Part shown: positions 26,993 to 36,751 of the stretch, piece by piece
Layout of the letters: the number at the start of each line of letters is the position of its first letter
How positions within the stretch are numbered: position 1 is the stretch's first letter
NCBI RefSeq assembly: GCF_039388045.1
Contig: NZ_CP135015.1
Span: 62,001 to 126,000 of the forward strand
Origin: Buchnera_K aphidicola_B
Lineage (GTDB): Bacteria; Pseudomonadota; Gammaproteobacteria; Enterobacterales; Enterobacteriaceae
DNA length: 64,000 nucleotides
Direction: 5' to 3'
Notes under the pieces: model-generated
Told to the model about the DNA's origin: nothing
Databases searched by the model: none
The model's input: only the letters and a program-made list of their open reading frames with translations
Made by a program: the position numbers and the translations under genes

Positions 26993-27006
26993 TACAAGGT
27001 GAAATA

Positions 27007-29373
27007 ATGAAATTTAGTGAATTATGGTTACGTAAATTTTTACATTTAAATATTAAAACTAAAGATATTAAAAAACAATTAACTTTGATAGGGATAGAAG
27101 TGGATAATGTTACACAACATTATATAGATTTAAGAAATATTATAGTAGGTAAAATAATGTTTTGTTATGCTAATAATGTTAATTTTATTAATGTTGTTGA
27201 TATTGGTAATAATGAATATTTATTAATTAAATCTAGTATTAAATTGTTTAAAAATATAAAAGTTATTGTTAAAAAGATAAAATATATAAATTCAATTTAT
27301 TATAAAAAAAATATTTTTAAAAATTTTTTTTATAAAAGTATGATATGTTTATATAAAGATTTATTTGTATCTAATAATAATAACTTAATTACTTTATATA
27401 AAGATTCTAAAATTGGTTACAATATTAATAAATATATTATTAATAAAGATAATTTGTTTAATGTAAATATTCCTTCTAACAGAATGAATAGCATTGGTAT
27501 TATAACTCTTGCACAAGAATTATATGCTTTTAATAAGGTTAATTATAAAATACCTTTACAAATAAATAATATTAATCCAACTATTTCTAAAACTTTAAAA
27601 TTATTAATTTGTTCAAATAAAAATATAAAATACTTAGGAAGAATTATTACTAATGTGAATTTACATACCCACACGCCTTTATGGATACAAGAAAAATTAT
27701 TTCATTGCGATATTTCTTCTAAAGATATTATAACAGATATTATAAATTATATTTTTATAGAAACTGGTCAGCTATTACATATATTTAATTATGAAGCTAT
27801 AAATAATAATATTTATGTACGTTTATCAAAATACAAAGAACATTTTTTTTCATTAAATAATAAAATCTACACTTTGGATAAACCATATTGGGTTATTGCA
27901 GATGATAAAAAAATTTTTTCATTAGGTGCTAATGGTTTATCTAAATTTGCAAGAGTGAATAATGATGTAAATGCAATTTTTATAGGTTCAGTAAATATAA
28001 AAACAATTATTAATTATAAACTAAAAAATTTTGATAATATCTTAAAATACTCAAATATGTATTTTGGAAAAACAATTGATTGCAATTTACAAGAATATAT
28101 AGTTAATTATGCTACGAAATTAATTTTGAAAATATGCGGTGGGAATGTATCGAATTTAATATGTAGTGATTTTTTAAAAAAAAAAAATATTATTAAAAAA
28201 ATTAAATTAAATATTAAAAATATATATTCTGTAATTGGATTTTATATTTCTGAACAAAAAATATTTAATATATTAAGATATTTGAATTATAAAATATTTA
28301 TTTATAATAAGAATATTTATGTATCACCTCCTAGTTCACGTTTAGATGTTAAAATCAAAGAAGACGTTATAAATGATATTATTCGTATTTATGGATGTAA
28401 TAATATTTTAAGTAAACCTTTTACTAGTATTTGTCAAGTATATCGAAAAAATAATTTTAAAAATGTTATTGCAGAAATGAAATCTATTTTGGTTAATAAA
28501 GGTTATCATGAAATTGTTAATTATTCTTTTGTAGATCCTAAAATGCAAAATATATTATTTCCTAAGAAAAAAACAATTGTTTTAAAAAATCCTATTTCTC
28601 GGGATTTATCTATATTACGTACTTCGTTATTAAATGGTTTAATAAAAACATTATTATATAATAAAAATCGTCAACAAGAGAATATTCGTTTATTTGAATC
28701 AGGTTTGTGCTTTTTTCCAGATAAAAATGAATATTTAGGAATGAAACAACAATTTTTCTTTTCAGGTATTATTTATGGTACACAAAATCCAAGACATTGG
28801 GGGTATGTAAATAAAAAATTAGACTTTTATGATTTAAAAGGAGATTTGGAAAATATATTTACAGTTTTAAATAAATATTTTTTTGTGAATTTTCAACCTT
28901 TAAATGAAAAATTTTTATTTTTACATCCAGTAAAAAGTTCCAGTATTATAATTCAAAATTCATATAAGGGATTTATGGGAACTTTGCATCCTAAATTACA
29001 AGATGTCTTTAATTTAGATAATACCGTTAATTTTTTTGAATTTTCTCTAGATATGAAAATGAATCATAAAAAAAAAATATTTTTTTCATCTTTTTCTATG
29101 TTTCCAAGTAGTAAGCGTGATATTGTAGTGATAATTTCAGAAAAGATTTTATCTATAGATGTTATTAAAATTTGTAAAAATATTTCGAAAGAAAATATAA
29201 TTGATGTTTGTTGTTTTGATGTTTATAAAGGTTCAAATGTTATAAAAGGATGTAAAAGTATAGCTATAGGTTTAGTTTTTCAAAATAAAAAATATACTTT
29301 GCAAGAATATGAAATTAATTTTTTTGTGGAAAAGTGTATTTTTGCTTTGCAAAAAATTTTAATGCGCGATTAA
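27007..29373 (+). CDS. pheT: Phenylalanyl-tRNA synthetase, beta subunit, with degenerate editing domain
   Basis: Structural, tRNA-binding and editing subunit of PheRS; 788 residues (E. coli 795). The domain order is retained: N-terminal tRNA-binding B2 fold (about 40-150), B1, the B3/B4 editing region (about 205-395), B5, catalytic-like core and C-terminal ferredoxin-fold domain ending in a KCIFALQKI-type helix. The core (SRDLSILRTSLLNGL, RLFESG, PSSKRDIVV) is conserved. In B3/B4 the family block with LECAFF is IFIGSVN, so its glutamate is Gly near 327, and the following basic motif is unrecognisable. The His in GQLLHIFN is kept. Tyr-tRNA-Phe clearance is probably lost. Confidence 0.96.
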   Translation: MKFSELWLRKFLHLNIKTKDIKKQLTLIGIEVDNVTQHYIDLRNIIVGKIMFCYANNVNFINVVDIGNNEYLLIKSSIKLFKNIKVIVKKIKYINSIYYKKNIFKNFFYKSMICLYKDLFVSNNNNLITLYKDSKIGYNINKYIINKDNLFNVNIPSNRMNSIGIITLAQELYAFNKVNYKIPLQINNINPTISKTLKLLICSNKNIKYLGRIITNVNLHTHTPLWIQEKLFHCDISSKDIITDIINYIFIETGQLLHIFNYEAINNNIYVRLSKYKEHFFSLNNKIYTLDKPYWVIADDKKIFSLGANGLSKFARVNNDVNAIFIGSVNIKTIINYKLKNFDNILKYSNMYFGKTIDCNLQEYIVNYATKLILKICGGNVSNLICSDFLKKKNIIKKIKLNIKNIYSVIGFYISEQKIFNILRYLNYKIFIYNKNIYVSPPSSRLDVKIKEDVINDIIRIYGCNNILSKPFTSICQVYRKNNFKNVIAEMKSILVNKGYHEIVNYSFVDPKMQNILFPKKKTIVLKNPISRDLSILRTSLLNGLIKTLLYNKNRQQENIRLFESGLCFFPDKNEYLGMKQQFFFSGIIYGTQNPRHWGYVNKKLDFYDLKGDLENIFTVLNKYFFVNFQPLNEKFLFLHPVKSSSIIIQNSYKGFMGTLHPKLQDVFNLDNTVNFFEFSLDMKMNHKKKIFFSSFSMFPSSKRDIVVIISEKILSIDVIKICKNISKENIIDVCCFDVYKGSNVIKGCKSIAIGLVFQNKKYTLQEYEINFFVEKCIFALQKILMRD

Positions 29374-29466
29374 GAGAAAATATTTTTTAAAAAACTTATT
29401 ATTTAAAGTATTATTAATATTATATATTAGCATAATATTTTGTTAATGAATATTTATATTATTATT

Positions 29467-31527
29467 TTATATAAATAAATTAAAATTTATTATTTTTAAG
29501 AAAATTTTTTTAATGTTATATATTAGTAAAATTCTATTGTTTTTTTTGTAGGTGTTTTTTTTATTTATGGTGATTTTCTTAAAAAAAATATTAATTGGTT
29601 TTTTAAAAATTAATAATTGTTTTATTGCTTTTATTTTTTTTTGTTTTAACAATATTTTTATTTTTTTTTTGATTTTAGTGGTTAAATATAATATTTTTTT
29701 TTCTTCTTTATGATGAATTAATTTAATATTAATATTTTTATTTTTAATATTTTCGTTTTTTTTTAAAAAGTTATTTATTCTTTTATATATTTTAATAATA
29801 GAATTTTTATGTTTATAATTTAAAAAATCATGTGTATTAATAATTATTTTATTTATAAATAATAAATTTTTTATACTATTTTGTAATAGAATAAAATAAA
29901 CTATGTTTTTTTTATATCCTAATTTTATATAATATTCTAATACTTTATTTTCAATAAATTTTAAAATATTTTCATGTATTTTTTTTTTTTTATTTTTTTT
30001 TTTAGGTGTGTATAAATTTATGTTAGTTTTAACTATTTTATTTAAATTTATTTTTATTTTATTTTGTATAATTATTTTAATAATTCCTATAGTAATACGT
30101 CGTAAACCAAATAAGTCGTTTTTACCTTTAGGTTGCTTATTTATAATAAACATACCTGTTAAATTATCAATTTTATCTACAATAGATAATATAGAAGATA
30201 AATTATTTTTTGGTAAATTATCGTTAGAAAAACAAGGTTTATAATGTTCTTTAATAGCTGTATATATTTCTTTTTTTTCTTTATTTTTTTTTGCATAATA
30301 CATACCTGCAATTCCTTTCATTTCCGGAAATTCTGTTACTATTTGTGTTAGTAAATCACATTTAGATAAATAAGCGGATCTTATAGCATATTTTATATTA
30401 ATCATGTTTTTTTTAGAAATTGTAATTATTAATATTTGTAAACGTTTTGTTTTTTCTAATAAATTTCCAATTTTTTTGTGAAAAATAATATTTTTTAATT
30501 TAAAATAATTTTTTTCAAAAATTTTTTTTAAATCATTTTTGTAAAAGAAATTTGCATCATTTAGACGTGCATTTATTACTTTTTGATTCCCTGCAGTAAT
30601 AAAATGCATGTTTTTGGGTTGAATATTACTAATAAATATAAAATATTTTGTTAATTTTTTTAATTGATTATATATTGGAATACATTTTTGAAAGTTTTCT
30701 AATATATGAATAACAAATTCCTTAGGTATTCTAATGAATTTTTTTTTAAATTTTGCTAAACATATCTTAGGCCACTCTACTAATGAAGTTATCTCGTTTA
30801 AAATATTTTTTTTAATTTTTACTTTTCCTTCAATTTTATTTACAATATTAATTATGTCATTTTTTATTTTATTTCTTCTTTTTTTAAAATTGTTGATCAC
30901 TTGTCCTAATTTTAATATTTTTTCTGTATATTCTGCTGGATTGTTAATTGTTATTTTTTTGTTATAAATATATGGATTGCCATAAATTTCTCTTTTTGTA
31001 TTTATTTGAAATATATTTAATTTTATTATATTTTTATTTAATAATAAAATTATATTTTTAACTGGACGGATAAAACGTTCTTTACAATGACCCCATTTCA
31101 TTAATTTAATTAAATAAAATTTTGATAAAATTTTTTTAATTATTTTTTTAATTAATATTTGTATTTTTATTTTTTTTAATTTATATGACAAAAATATTTT
31201 TTTTTTGTTTTTAATATATATGATTTGTTTTTTTTTTAAATTGTATTTTTTTATCCAAGCGTATGCAATTGAATTTAAGGTTCCGTTTTTATTAAGTGCG
31301 TATTCTGTAGATGGACCTGTGTTAAATTTTTTTTTGTGTAAATAATATAATTCTGTTAATTGTATACCTAATCTTCTTGGAGAAGCAAATATTTTTTTTT
31401 TTTTAAAAATAATATTTTTTTCTTTAAATTTTAAAATAATTCTATTTGTTAATTTTTCTGATATATCACATAATATTTTAGATGGTAATTCTTCAGTCCC
31501 AATTTCTAATAAAAAATTATATTTCAT
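29467..31527 (-). CDS. glyS: Glycyl-tRNA synthetase, beta subunit
   Basis: Large subunit of the bacterial alpha2-beta2 GlyRS, needed for tRNA recognition. The product has 686 residues (E. coli 689) and starts with the family motif LLEIGTEELPSKI; SPRRLGIQL, MKWGHCKERFIRPVKNI near 150, GIAGMYYAKKN near 410 and KPKGKNDLFGLRR-like NKQPKGKNDLFGLRR near 475 are present. The C-terminal third is extremely lysine- and isoleucine-rich. The ATG overlaps the glyQ stop (ATGA), so the two are translationally coupled and made in equal amounts. Confidence 0.95.
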   Translation of the reverse strand: MKYNFLLEIGTEELPSKILCDISEKLTNRIILKFKEKNIIFKKKKIFASPRRLGIQLTELYYLHKKKFNTGPSTEYALNKNGTLNSIAYAWIKKYNLKKKQIIYIKNKKKIFLSYKLKKIKIQILIKKIIKKILSKFYLIKLMKWGHCKERFIRPVKNIILLLNKNIIKLNIFQINTKREIYGNPYIYNKKITINNPAEYTEKILKLGQVINNFKKRRNKIKNDIINIVNKIEGKVKIKKNILNEITSLVEWPKICLAKFKKKFIRIPKEFVIHILENFQKCIPIYNQLKKLTKYFIFISNIQPKNMHFITAGNQKVINARLNDANFFYKNDLKKIFEKNYFKLKNIIFHKKIGNLLEKTKRLQILIITISKKNMINIKYAIRSAYLSKCDLLTQIVTEFPEMKGIAGMYYAKKNKEKKEIYTAIKEHYKPCFSNDNLPKNNLSSILSIVDKIDNLTGMFIINKQPKGKNDLFGLRRITIGIIKIIIQNKIKINLNKIVKTNINLYTPKKKNKKKKIHENILKFIENKVLEYYIKLGYKKNIVYFILLQNSIKNLLFINKIIINTHDFLNYKHKNSIIKIYKRINNFLKKNENIKNKNINIKLIHHKEEKKILYLTTKIKKKIKILLKQKKIKAIKQLLIFKKPINIFFKKITINKKNTYKKNNRILLIYNIKKIFLKIINFNLFI

Positions 31528-32396
31528 TTTAATTTCCCATATTTTTGTATATATTTTTTTGCTATCAATATTGTTACATTTCTAATTTTTAATATATAAC
31601 GATTTCTTTCGGTGTTGGAAAGTAAATTTGTCGCATCTAACAAATTAAATTGATGTATCGCTTGTAATATTTGCTCATATGCTGGAAATATTAATGCCGG
31701 TTCTATATTAATTAATCTTATTGATTCCGTTAAAAATAATTCGAAACAATTAAATAAAAATTTTTCATTTGAATTTAAAAAATTATAATATGATTGTTCT
31801 ATTTCGTTTTTTAAAAATATATCTTTGTAAGTTATTTTGTTTTTTTTTTGCCATATTATATCGTACACAGAATTTATATTTTGTATGAACATAGCTAATC
31901 GTTCTAAACCGTAAGTTATTTCTATCATAATAGGATCACAATTTATTCCTCCTACTTGTTGAAAATATGTAAATTGTGTAATTTCCATTCCGTTTAACCA
32001 TACTTCCCAACCAACTCCCCAAGCTCCTAATGTTGGGTTAGACCAATTATCTTCTACAAAGCGTATATCATTAATATTAGTATCTATTCCTAAATTTTTT
32101 AGAGAATTGATGTATGTATTTTGTATGTTTTTTGGTGATGGTTTGAGAATTACTTGAAATTGATAATAATGTTGTAATCTATTAGTATTATTTCCAAATC
32201 TACCATCACAAGGTCTTCTAGATCCTTGTATATAAGCTGCAGATGCTGGTTTATTATCAATAGCTTTAAAAAATGTTTGGTTATGAAAAGTTCCTGCTCC
32301 AATAGGTAAATCTAGAGGTTTGTAAATTACACATTGTTGTTTCAACCAAAATTCTTTTAATTTTTGTATAATTTCATAAAAACTTTTTTTTTTCAA
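31524..32396 (-). CDS. glyQ: Glycyl-tRNA synthetase, alpha subunit
   Basis: Catalytic class II subunit of alpha2-beta2 GlyRS, 290 residues (E. coli 303). Conserved: LKEFWLKQQCVIYKP near 12, GAGTFHNQTFFKAI near 33, AAYIQGSRRPCDGRFGNNTNRLQHYYQFQVILKP in three consecutive motifs near 53-85, FVEDNWSNPTLGAWGVGWEVWLNGMEITQFTYFQQVGG near 115-150 and ITYGLERLAMF near 160. The first gene of glyQS, with a four-base stop/start overlap to glyS. Divergent from rplY across about 270 AT-rich bases. Confidence 0.97.
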   Translation of the reverse strand: MKKKSFYEIIQKLKEFWLKQQCVIYKPLDLPIGAGTFHNQTFFKAIDNKPASAAYIQGSRRPCDGRFGNNTNRLQHYYQFQVILKPSPKNIQNTYINSLKNLGIDTNINDIRFVEDNWSNPTLGAWGVGWEVWLNGMEITQFTYFQQVGGINCDPIMIEITYGLERLAMFIQNINSVYDIIWQKKNKITYKDIFLKNEIEQSYYNFLNSNEKFLFNCFELFLTESIRLINIEPALIFPAYEQILQAIHQFNLLDATNLLSNTERNRYILKIRNVTILIAKKYIQKYGKLK

Positions 32397-32666
32397 GATA
32401 TATAATCCATGTTAATTAAAATTTTTATATTTTATTTTAAAATTATAATATAATTCTTTGTTATAAATATTTGTATTTTTTATTTTTTTTAAAAATCTTT
32501 TGTATATTTAAATATAAATAATTTTCATTTATGCAGTAGTATATTATATTAATAATGTTAAATTATAGTATTATTTTATAAATAATTCATATTAGTATTG
32601 TAATTAATAATTGTACATGTTATTTTTTAAAAATTGTTAATAAAATATTTAGTTTTGGTTTATATT

Positions 32667-32954
32667 ATGTTACTAATTAACGCTTTAAATAGAATAAATA
32701 CAGGCACTGGTTCGAGTAGGCGTTTGAGACGTTTAAATAAAATTCCTGCTATTTTATATGGTAAAAATATTAAAAATATTTCTATTGAATTAAATCATAA
32801 TAATATTTTAAATATAAGTAATAAATTAAATTTTAAACAAGATACAATTACAATGTCGCTTAATAAAAAAAAAATTTTAGTTAAAGTGAAAAATATACAA
32901 TATCATGTTTTTAAGAAAAAAATATTACATATGGATTTTATTTTAATTGATTAA
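32667..32954 (+). CDS. rplY: 50S ribosomal protein L25
   Basis: 5S-rRNA-binding protein in the short form, 95 residues (E. coli 94). The start is ATG 32667 (MLLINALNRINTGTGSSRRLR), because similarity to L25 begins there; the frame is open for 11 codons more upstream but those residues have no family counterpart. SSRRLRRLNKIPAILYGK and the C-terminal HVFKKKILHMDFI match the 5S rRNA contact regions. No strong Shine-Dalgarno is visible. Confidence 0.93.
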   Translation: MLLINALNRINTGTGSSRRLRRLNKIPAILYGKNIKNISIELNHNNILNISNKLNFKQDTITMSLNKKKILVKVKNIQYHVFKKKILHMDFILID

Positions 32955-32980
32955 ATTTTTTTATTTTCTGTAATATATTT

Positions 32981-33016
32981 GCGCGAAATAATAATTTAAA
33001 AATTATTTTTTCGTGC
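32981..33016. terminator. Hairpin between convergent rplY and yabI
   Basis: GCGCGAAA at 32981-32988 pairs with TTTCGTGC at 33009-33016 (one G-U), continued inward by an A/T helix with one T-T mismatch. It lies 27 bases after the rplY stop and 51 bases beyond the yabI stop. There is no strong T-run directly after it on either strand, so it may act as a weak bidirectional terminator or mRNA 3'-end stabiliser. Confidence 0.5.
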
Positions 33017-33066
33017 TAATGTTTAAATGTTATTTATATTAATTATTTAATATATTATATAATATT

Positions 33067-33786
33067 TTAAATAAAAAATAAAATTGAATGGAATATTATA
33101 ATTAGTGTTTCAATTATACTAATTAAAAAAAATAAATAAGATAAATTTTTTATAATTTTATAATTTAAAATAAAAAAGTTATTTGTATTTTTTTGTATTT
33201 TTAAAAACATCCATATTCTACACCAAATAAATAAAATTATGGATATTAATAAAAAAAAAATATGGTTTTCATTATTATATTTTGTGTTTCTTAACATTGA
33301 TCCTGTGTATATTCCAGGAATTAGGTATATAATAGGCCAAAATATACAACTTAGGGTGTTTGGTAGAAAAAAGGATTTTAAAGGTATTTGTAATATACCT
33401 GCAGTTATAGATGTTAATGGTCTTGTTATTTTAAAAAATTTTCCGATGAATATTATTTTAAAACTATTATTATATGATTTTTTTTTTATTTTATTAAATA
33501 TATGTATGTATTTTTTAATAAAATATAACTTATATAAATAGTATTGTATTTTCCAACCTATATAATAAGAAAACCAATCACCTATTAAACAACCTAATAT
33601 ACTGTATAAAAATACACAATAAATAGATATTTCCCCGCTTCCAATAAGTACACCTAAAGTACTCATAAATACAAAACTAGGTATAAAATAACCAATAATT
33701 GCAAAAGATTCTAAAAATGCAATTAATATTATTATTATAAAGTGATTTAAGGATTGTGTAATAAAATATTCAAAAATATATTTCAT
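33067..33786 (-). CDS. yabI: DedA-family inner membrane protein, YabI-like
   Basis: 239-residue polytopic membrane protein. It aligns with E. coli YabI from the start (FITQSLNHF, AFLESFAIIGYFIP near residue 23, GSGEIS, GCLIGDWFSYYIGW near 65) and has the DedA core IGKFFKITRPLTSITAG near 115, then NTLSCIFWP. DedA proteins are linked to undecaprenyl-phosphate or phospholipid flipping and proton-coupled envelope homeostasis; the exact substrate here is unknown. The acidic ESF residue is kept; the first arginine of the usual GRF..P..RP motif is Lys here and the second (TRP) is kept. About six hydrophobic segments. Confidence 0.85.
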   Translation of the reverse strand: MKYIFEYFITQSLNHFIIIILIAFLESFAIIGYFIPSFVFMSTLGVLIGSGEISIYCVFLYSILGCLIGDWFSYYIGWKIQYYLYKLYFIKKYIHIFNKIKKKSYNNSFKIIFIGKFFKITRPLTSITAGILQIPLKSFFLPNTLSCIFWPIIYLIPGIYTGSMLRNTKYNNENHIFFLLISIILFIWCRIWMFLKIQKNTNNFFILNYKIIKNLSYLFFLISIIETLIIIFHSILFFI

Positions 33787-34016
33787 ATATATTAAATTTC
33801 CTAACGTTATTAATTGAATATTTTATATATTATATTAGTAATTGCAAATATTATAATATATTTTTATTTCATTATGTTATGAATTTAATATTATATAATA
33901 TTTAAAAGTATTTTTATAAATACAATTTTGTAATATTTTTTAGTGTTAATTTGTTTTTAAATAAATATTTGCTTATTATATTATAATTTTTTTAAATATA
34001 GGATGTAAAATAATAT

Positions 34017-34796
34017 ATGCGGTTTTTTTTTAAAAGAAAATTTAGTCAAAATTTTTTACATGATAGAAATATTATTCAAAATATTATAAATTTTATAAAT
34101 TTTAAGTTTAAAGATAAATGTATTGAAATTGGACCGGGTTTAGCTGCTTTAACTGAACCAATTTGCAAATTAGTTGAAAAATTATATGTAGTTGAAATTG
34201 ATAAAACAATAGTTGAAATTTTAAAAAAAAAAAAATTTTTTAATAAATTAATAATTTTTAAAGATGATATTTTGAATTTTAATTTTGATAAAATTTCTAA
34301 AGATGGTGATTTAATTCGTGTTTTTGGGAATATACCTTATAATATTTCTACTCCTTTATTAATGCATTTAATTAAATTTTATAATATTATAAAAGATATA
34401 TATATTATGTTGCAAAAAGAAGTGGCAGATCGTTTATCTGCTTGCCCTGGTAATAAAAATTATGGTAGATTAAGTATTATAATGCAGTATTATTATAAAA
34501 TAAAGAATGTTTTTACTATATCTTCTAATTCTTTTTATCCTAAACCTAAAGTGCAATCAATATTTGTTTTTTTAAAACCTTATATTAATAAAAAACCATA
34601 TTTTTTAAAAAATGTAGATATTTTAAGTTTAATTACTAAATTAGCTTTTACACAAAGAAGAAAATGTTTATATAATTCTTTATCAGCCATTGTAAGTAAA
34701 GATGATTTATTGAAATTAAATATACAACCATTTTTACGTGCTGGAGATATTAGTATTCAACAATATTGTGATTTAGCTAATTATTTATCTAAATAG
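34017..34796 (+). CDS. rsmA: 16S rRNA A1518/A1519 dimethyltransferase
   Basis: SAM-dependent KsgA enzyme that dimethylates two adjacent adenines in helix 45 of 16S rRNA during late 30S assembly. 259 residues (E. coli 273). It contains KRKFSQNFLHDRNII at the N-terminus, the SAM loop EIGPGLAALTEP near 38, and the catalytic NIPYNIS near 113 (NLPYNIS in E. coli), followed by a C-terminal helical domain with FTQRRKCLYNSL near 212. AGGATG at 34000-34005 precedes ATG 34017. Followed by apaH after 48 bases, as in enterobacteria (there with apaG between). Confidence 0.95.
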   Translation: MRFFFKRKFSQNFLHDRNIIQNIINFINFKFKDKCIEIGPGLAALTEPICKLVEKLYVVEIDKTIVEILKKKKFFNKLIIFKDDILNFNFDKISKDGDLIRVFGNIPYNISTPLLMHLIKFYNIIKDIYIMLQKEVADRLSACPGNKNYGRLSIIMQYYYKIKNVFTISSNSFYPKPKVQSIFVFLKPYINKKPYFLKNVDILSLITKLAFTQRRKCLYNSLSAIVSKDDLLKLNIQPFLRAGDISIQQYCDLANYLSK

Positions 34797-34844
34797 ATTA
34801 ATATTTTAAAATATTACTAAACATTTTAATTAAGGAGAGAATAT

Positions 34845-35660
34845 ATGGCAACTTATATTATAGGTGATATTCATGGTTGTTATGATCAATTACGTGCAAT
34901 ATTAAAAAAAATTCATTTTGATAAAAAAAAAGATTTTTTGTTAGTAACTGGGGATTTAGTATCTAAAGGTTTGTATTCATTATCAGTTTTACGTTATTTA
35001 AAATCTCTTGGAAATAAAGTTAAAATAGTTTTAGGCAATCATGATTTACATTTTTTATCAATATTTTATGGTATACGAAAAAATAATACAAAAAATAATT
35101 TAACGGAATTATTAAATGCTCCAGATGTATGCATTTTAGTAGATTGGTTAAGAAAACAAAAAATTATGTATTTAGATCTTAAAAAAAAAATTATTATGAC
35201 ACATGCAGGTATATTTCCTTATTGGAGTTTATCTACAGCATATTTATATGCTAAAAAAATTGAACATTATTTATCTAGTGAAAATTGTGCATATTTTTTG
35301 AAAATTATATTAGGTAATTATCCTATATCAGATAAATATTGTAATACTAACACTGATTTATATCGTTTTATAATCAATACTTTTACGCGTATGCGTTATT
35401 GTTGGTATAATAGAACAATGGATTTTAAGTATGTTAATTTTCCTATTTTATCTAATAAATGTATTAAACCTTGGTTTAATTTTAAAAATAAATTAAATAT
35501 GGTAAATTACTCTTTTTTTTTTGGACATTGGTCGGCTTTATGCGGTAAAGGTACACCAAAGAAAATATATGCTATGGATACGGGTTGCTGTTGGGGACGT
35601 GCTTTAAGTATAATGCGTTTTGAAGATAATCTTTATTTTATTCAAAAATGTGTTTTTTGA
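34845..35660 (+). CDS. apaH: Diadenosine tetraphosphatase (symmetrical)
   Basis: Metallophosphatase that cleaves Ap4A to two ADP; in E. coli it also removes Np4 caps from RNA. The 271-residue product (E. coli 280) has the dimetal motifs IGDIHGCYDQL near residue 6, TGDLVSKG near 35, GNHDLHFL near 63 and THAGIFPYW near 122. AAGGAG at 34832-34837 precedes ATG 34845. Synthetases such as ThrRS and PheRS make Ap4A as a by-product. folA and carAB, found next in several relatives, are not seen; the convergent neighbour is dapB. Confidence 0.94.
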   Translation: MATYIIGDIHGCYDQLRAILKKIHFDKKKDFLLVTGDLVSKGLYSLSVLRYLKSLGNKVKIVLGNHDLHFLSIFYGIRKNNTKNNLTELLNAPDVCILVDWLRKQKIMYLDLKKKIIMTHAGIFPYWSLSTAYLYAKKIEHYLSSENCAYFLKIILGNYPISDKYCNTNTDLYRFIINTFTRMRYCWYNRTMDFKYVNFPILSNKCIKPWFNFKNKLNMVNYSFFFGHWSALCGKGTPKKIYAMDTGCCWGRALSIMRFEDNLYFIQKCVF

Positions 35661-35877
35661 TTTTTTGCAATTTAATTTATTATTTTTTTTAAATTTAATT
35701 TAAATGAAATTATAATTCCTATTATAAAATTAAATTTTTTTAATATTGTTATGTTTAATATTTATGAATATTTAAAATTTTAGTGGTTTTTCGTTTATAA
35801 ATTTATTTATTAGGTTCCAAGTTTTGTATATAATATTTTTATATAATTAAATATATTGTGTATTTTTGTTCGGTTTT

Positions 35878-36687
35878 TTATTTTAGATTTTTTTTTAATA
35901 CGTCATTCATATTATATAAACCTGGTGTTTTTTTATAATATAACCATTCTGAAGCAATTAATGCTCCAATTGCAAATGTATTTCTATTCATTGCTATATG
36001 TGATAATTTTAATATTTCGCTTTCCATAGTATAAAATATTGTATGTTCTCCAATAATATTCCCTGCTCTTATTGTTGCAAAAGATATTTTTTTTTCTTTT
36101 TTCTTGTTTTTGTTTTTTGATATATTTTTTTTTGTATTTATATTTTTTTTAATTATTTTTGATATACTTAAAGCTGTTCCAGAAGGTAAGTCTTTTTTTT
36201 TAATATGGTGTTTTTCTAAAATATCTATATCTGATAAATTCCCTATTTTTTGAGTTATTTTTTTTAAAGCATCTAAAATAACATTTATTCCTATACTAAA
36301 ATTGGCAGATTTTAAGATATTTATTTTATTTTTGCTATTTTTTATTTTTTCTTCTTCTATTTTATTAAAACCTGTAGTTCCAATAACTATTTTTTTATTA
36401 TTTTTAATACAATTTTTTAAATTTTTTATTGTATTCTTTGGTGTACTAAAATCAATTAATACATCAAAATATTGATTTACATTATTGATAGAATCACTTA
36501 TTAAAATATTTTTATGTAATTTTTCAGATAATAGATTTTTAATTTTTTTTATAATATTTTCTTTTTTTTTTTTAACTAATAAAACTGATAAGATTAAATT
36601 TTTTTGTTTATGAATATTTTTAATTAATATTTTACCCATTCTTCCGATAGCGCCTGAAATTCCAATTCTAATTTTTTTATTTTTCAT
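35878..36687 (-). CDS. dapB: 4-hydroxy-tetrahydrodipicolinate reductase
   Basis: NAD(P)H-dependent reductase following DapA in lysine synthesis. 269 residues (E. coli 273). The Rossmann start GISGAIGRMGKIL, DFSTPKNTI near 87, GTTGFN near 108, the substrate-binding HHIKKKDLPSGTALS near 160 and the C-terminal FAIGALIASEWL are conserved. The loop near residues 185-205 is almost pure lysine, asparagine and isoleucine. Stop-to-stop it faces apaH across 217 bases. It lies downstream of ileS on the same strand, where lspA usually is. Confidence 0.95.
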   Translation of the reverse strand: MKNKKIRIGISGAIGRMGKILIKNIHKQKNLILSVLLVKKKKENIIKKIKNLLSEKLHKNILISDSINNVNQYFDVLIDFSTPKNTIKNLKNCIKNNKKIVIGTTGFNKIEEEKIKNSKNKINILKSANFSIGINVILDALKKITQKIGNLSDIDILEKHHIKKKDLPSGTALSISKIIKKNINTKKNISKNKNKKKEKKISFATIRAGNIIGEHTIFYTMESEILKLSHIAMNRNTFAIGALIASEWLYYKKTPGLYNMNDVLKKNLK

Positions 36688-36745
36688 ATAACCTTATAAT
36701 ATTAATATAATAAATTGTGCACTTTTAATTTTAAATTATTAATAA

Positions 36746-36751
36746 NAAANN
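36746..36751. other. Cluster of three undetermined bases in the ileS-dapB spacer
   Basis: N at 36746, 36750 and 36751 within a run of A on one side and T on the other. No gene covers the site; it lies 59 bases upstream of dapB and 116 bases after the ileS stop, so it may fall in the dapB promoter or leader. It is best read as an unresolved homopolymer junction. Confidence 0.8.
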
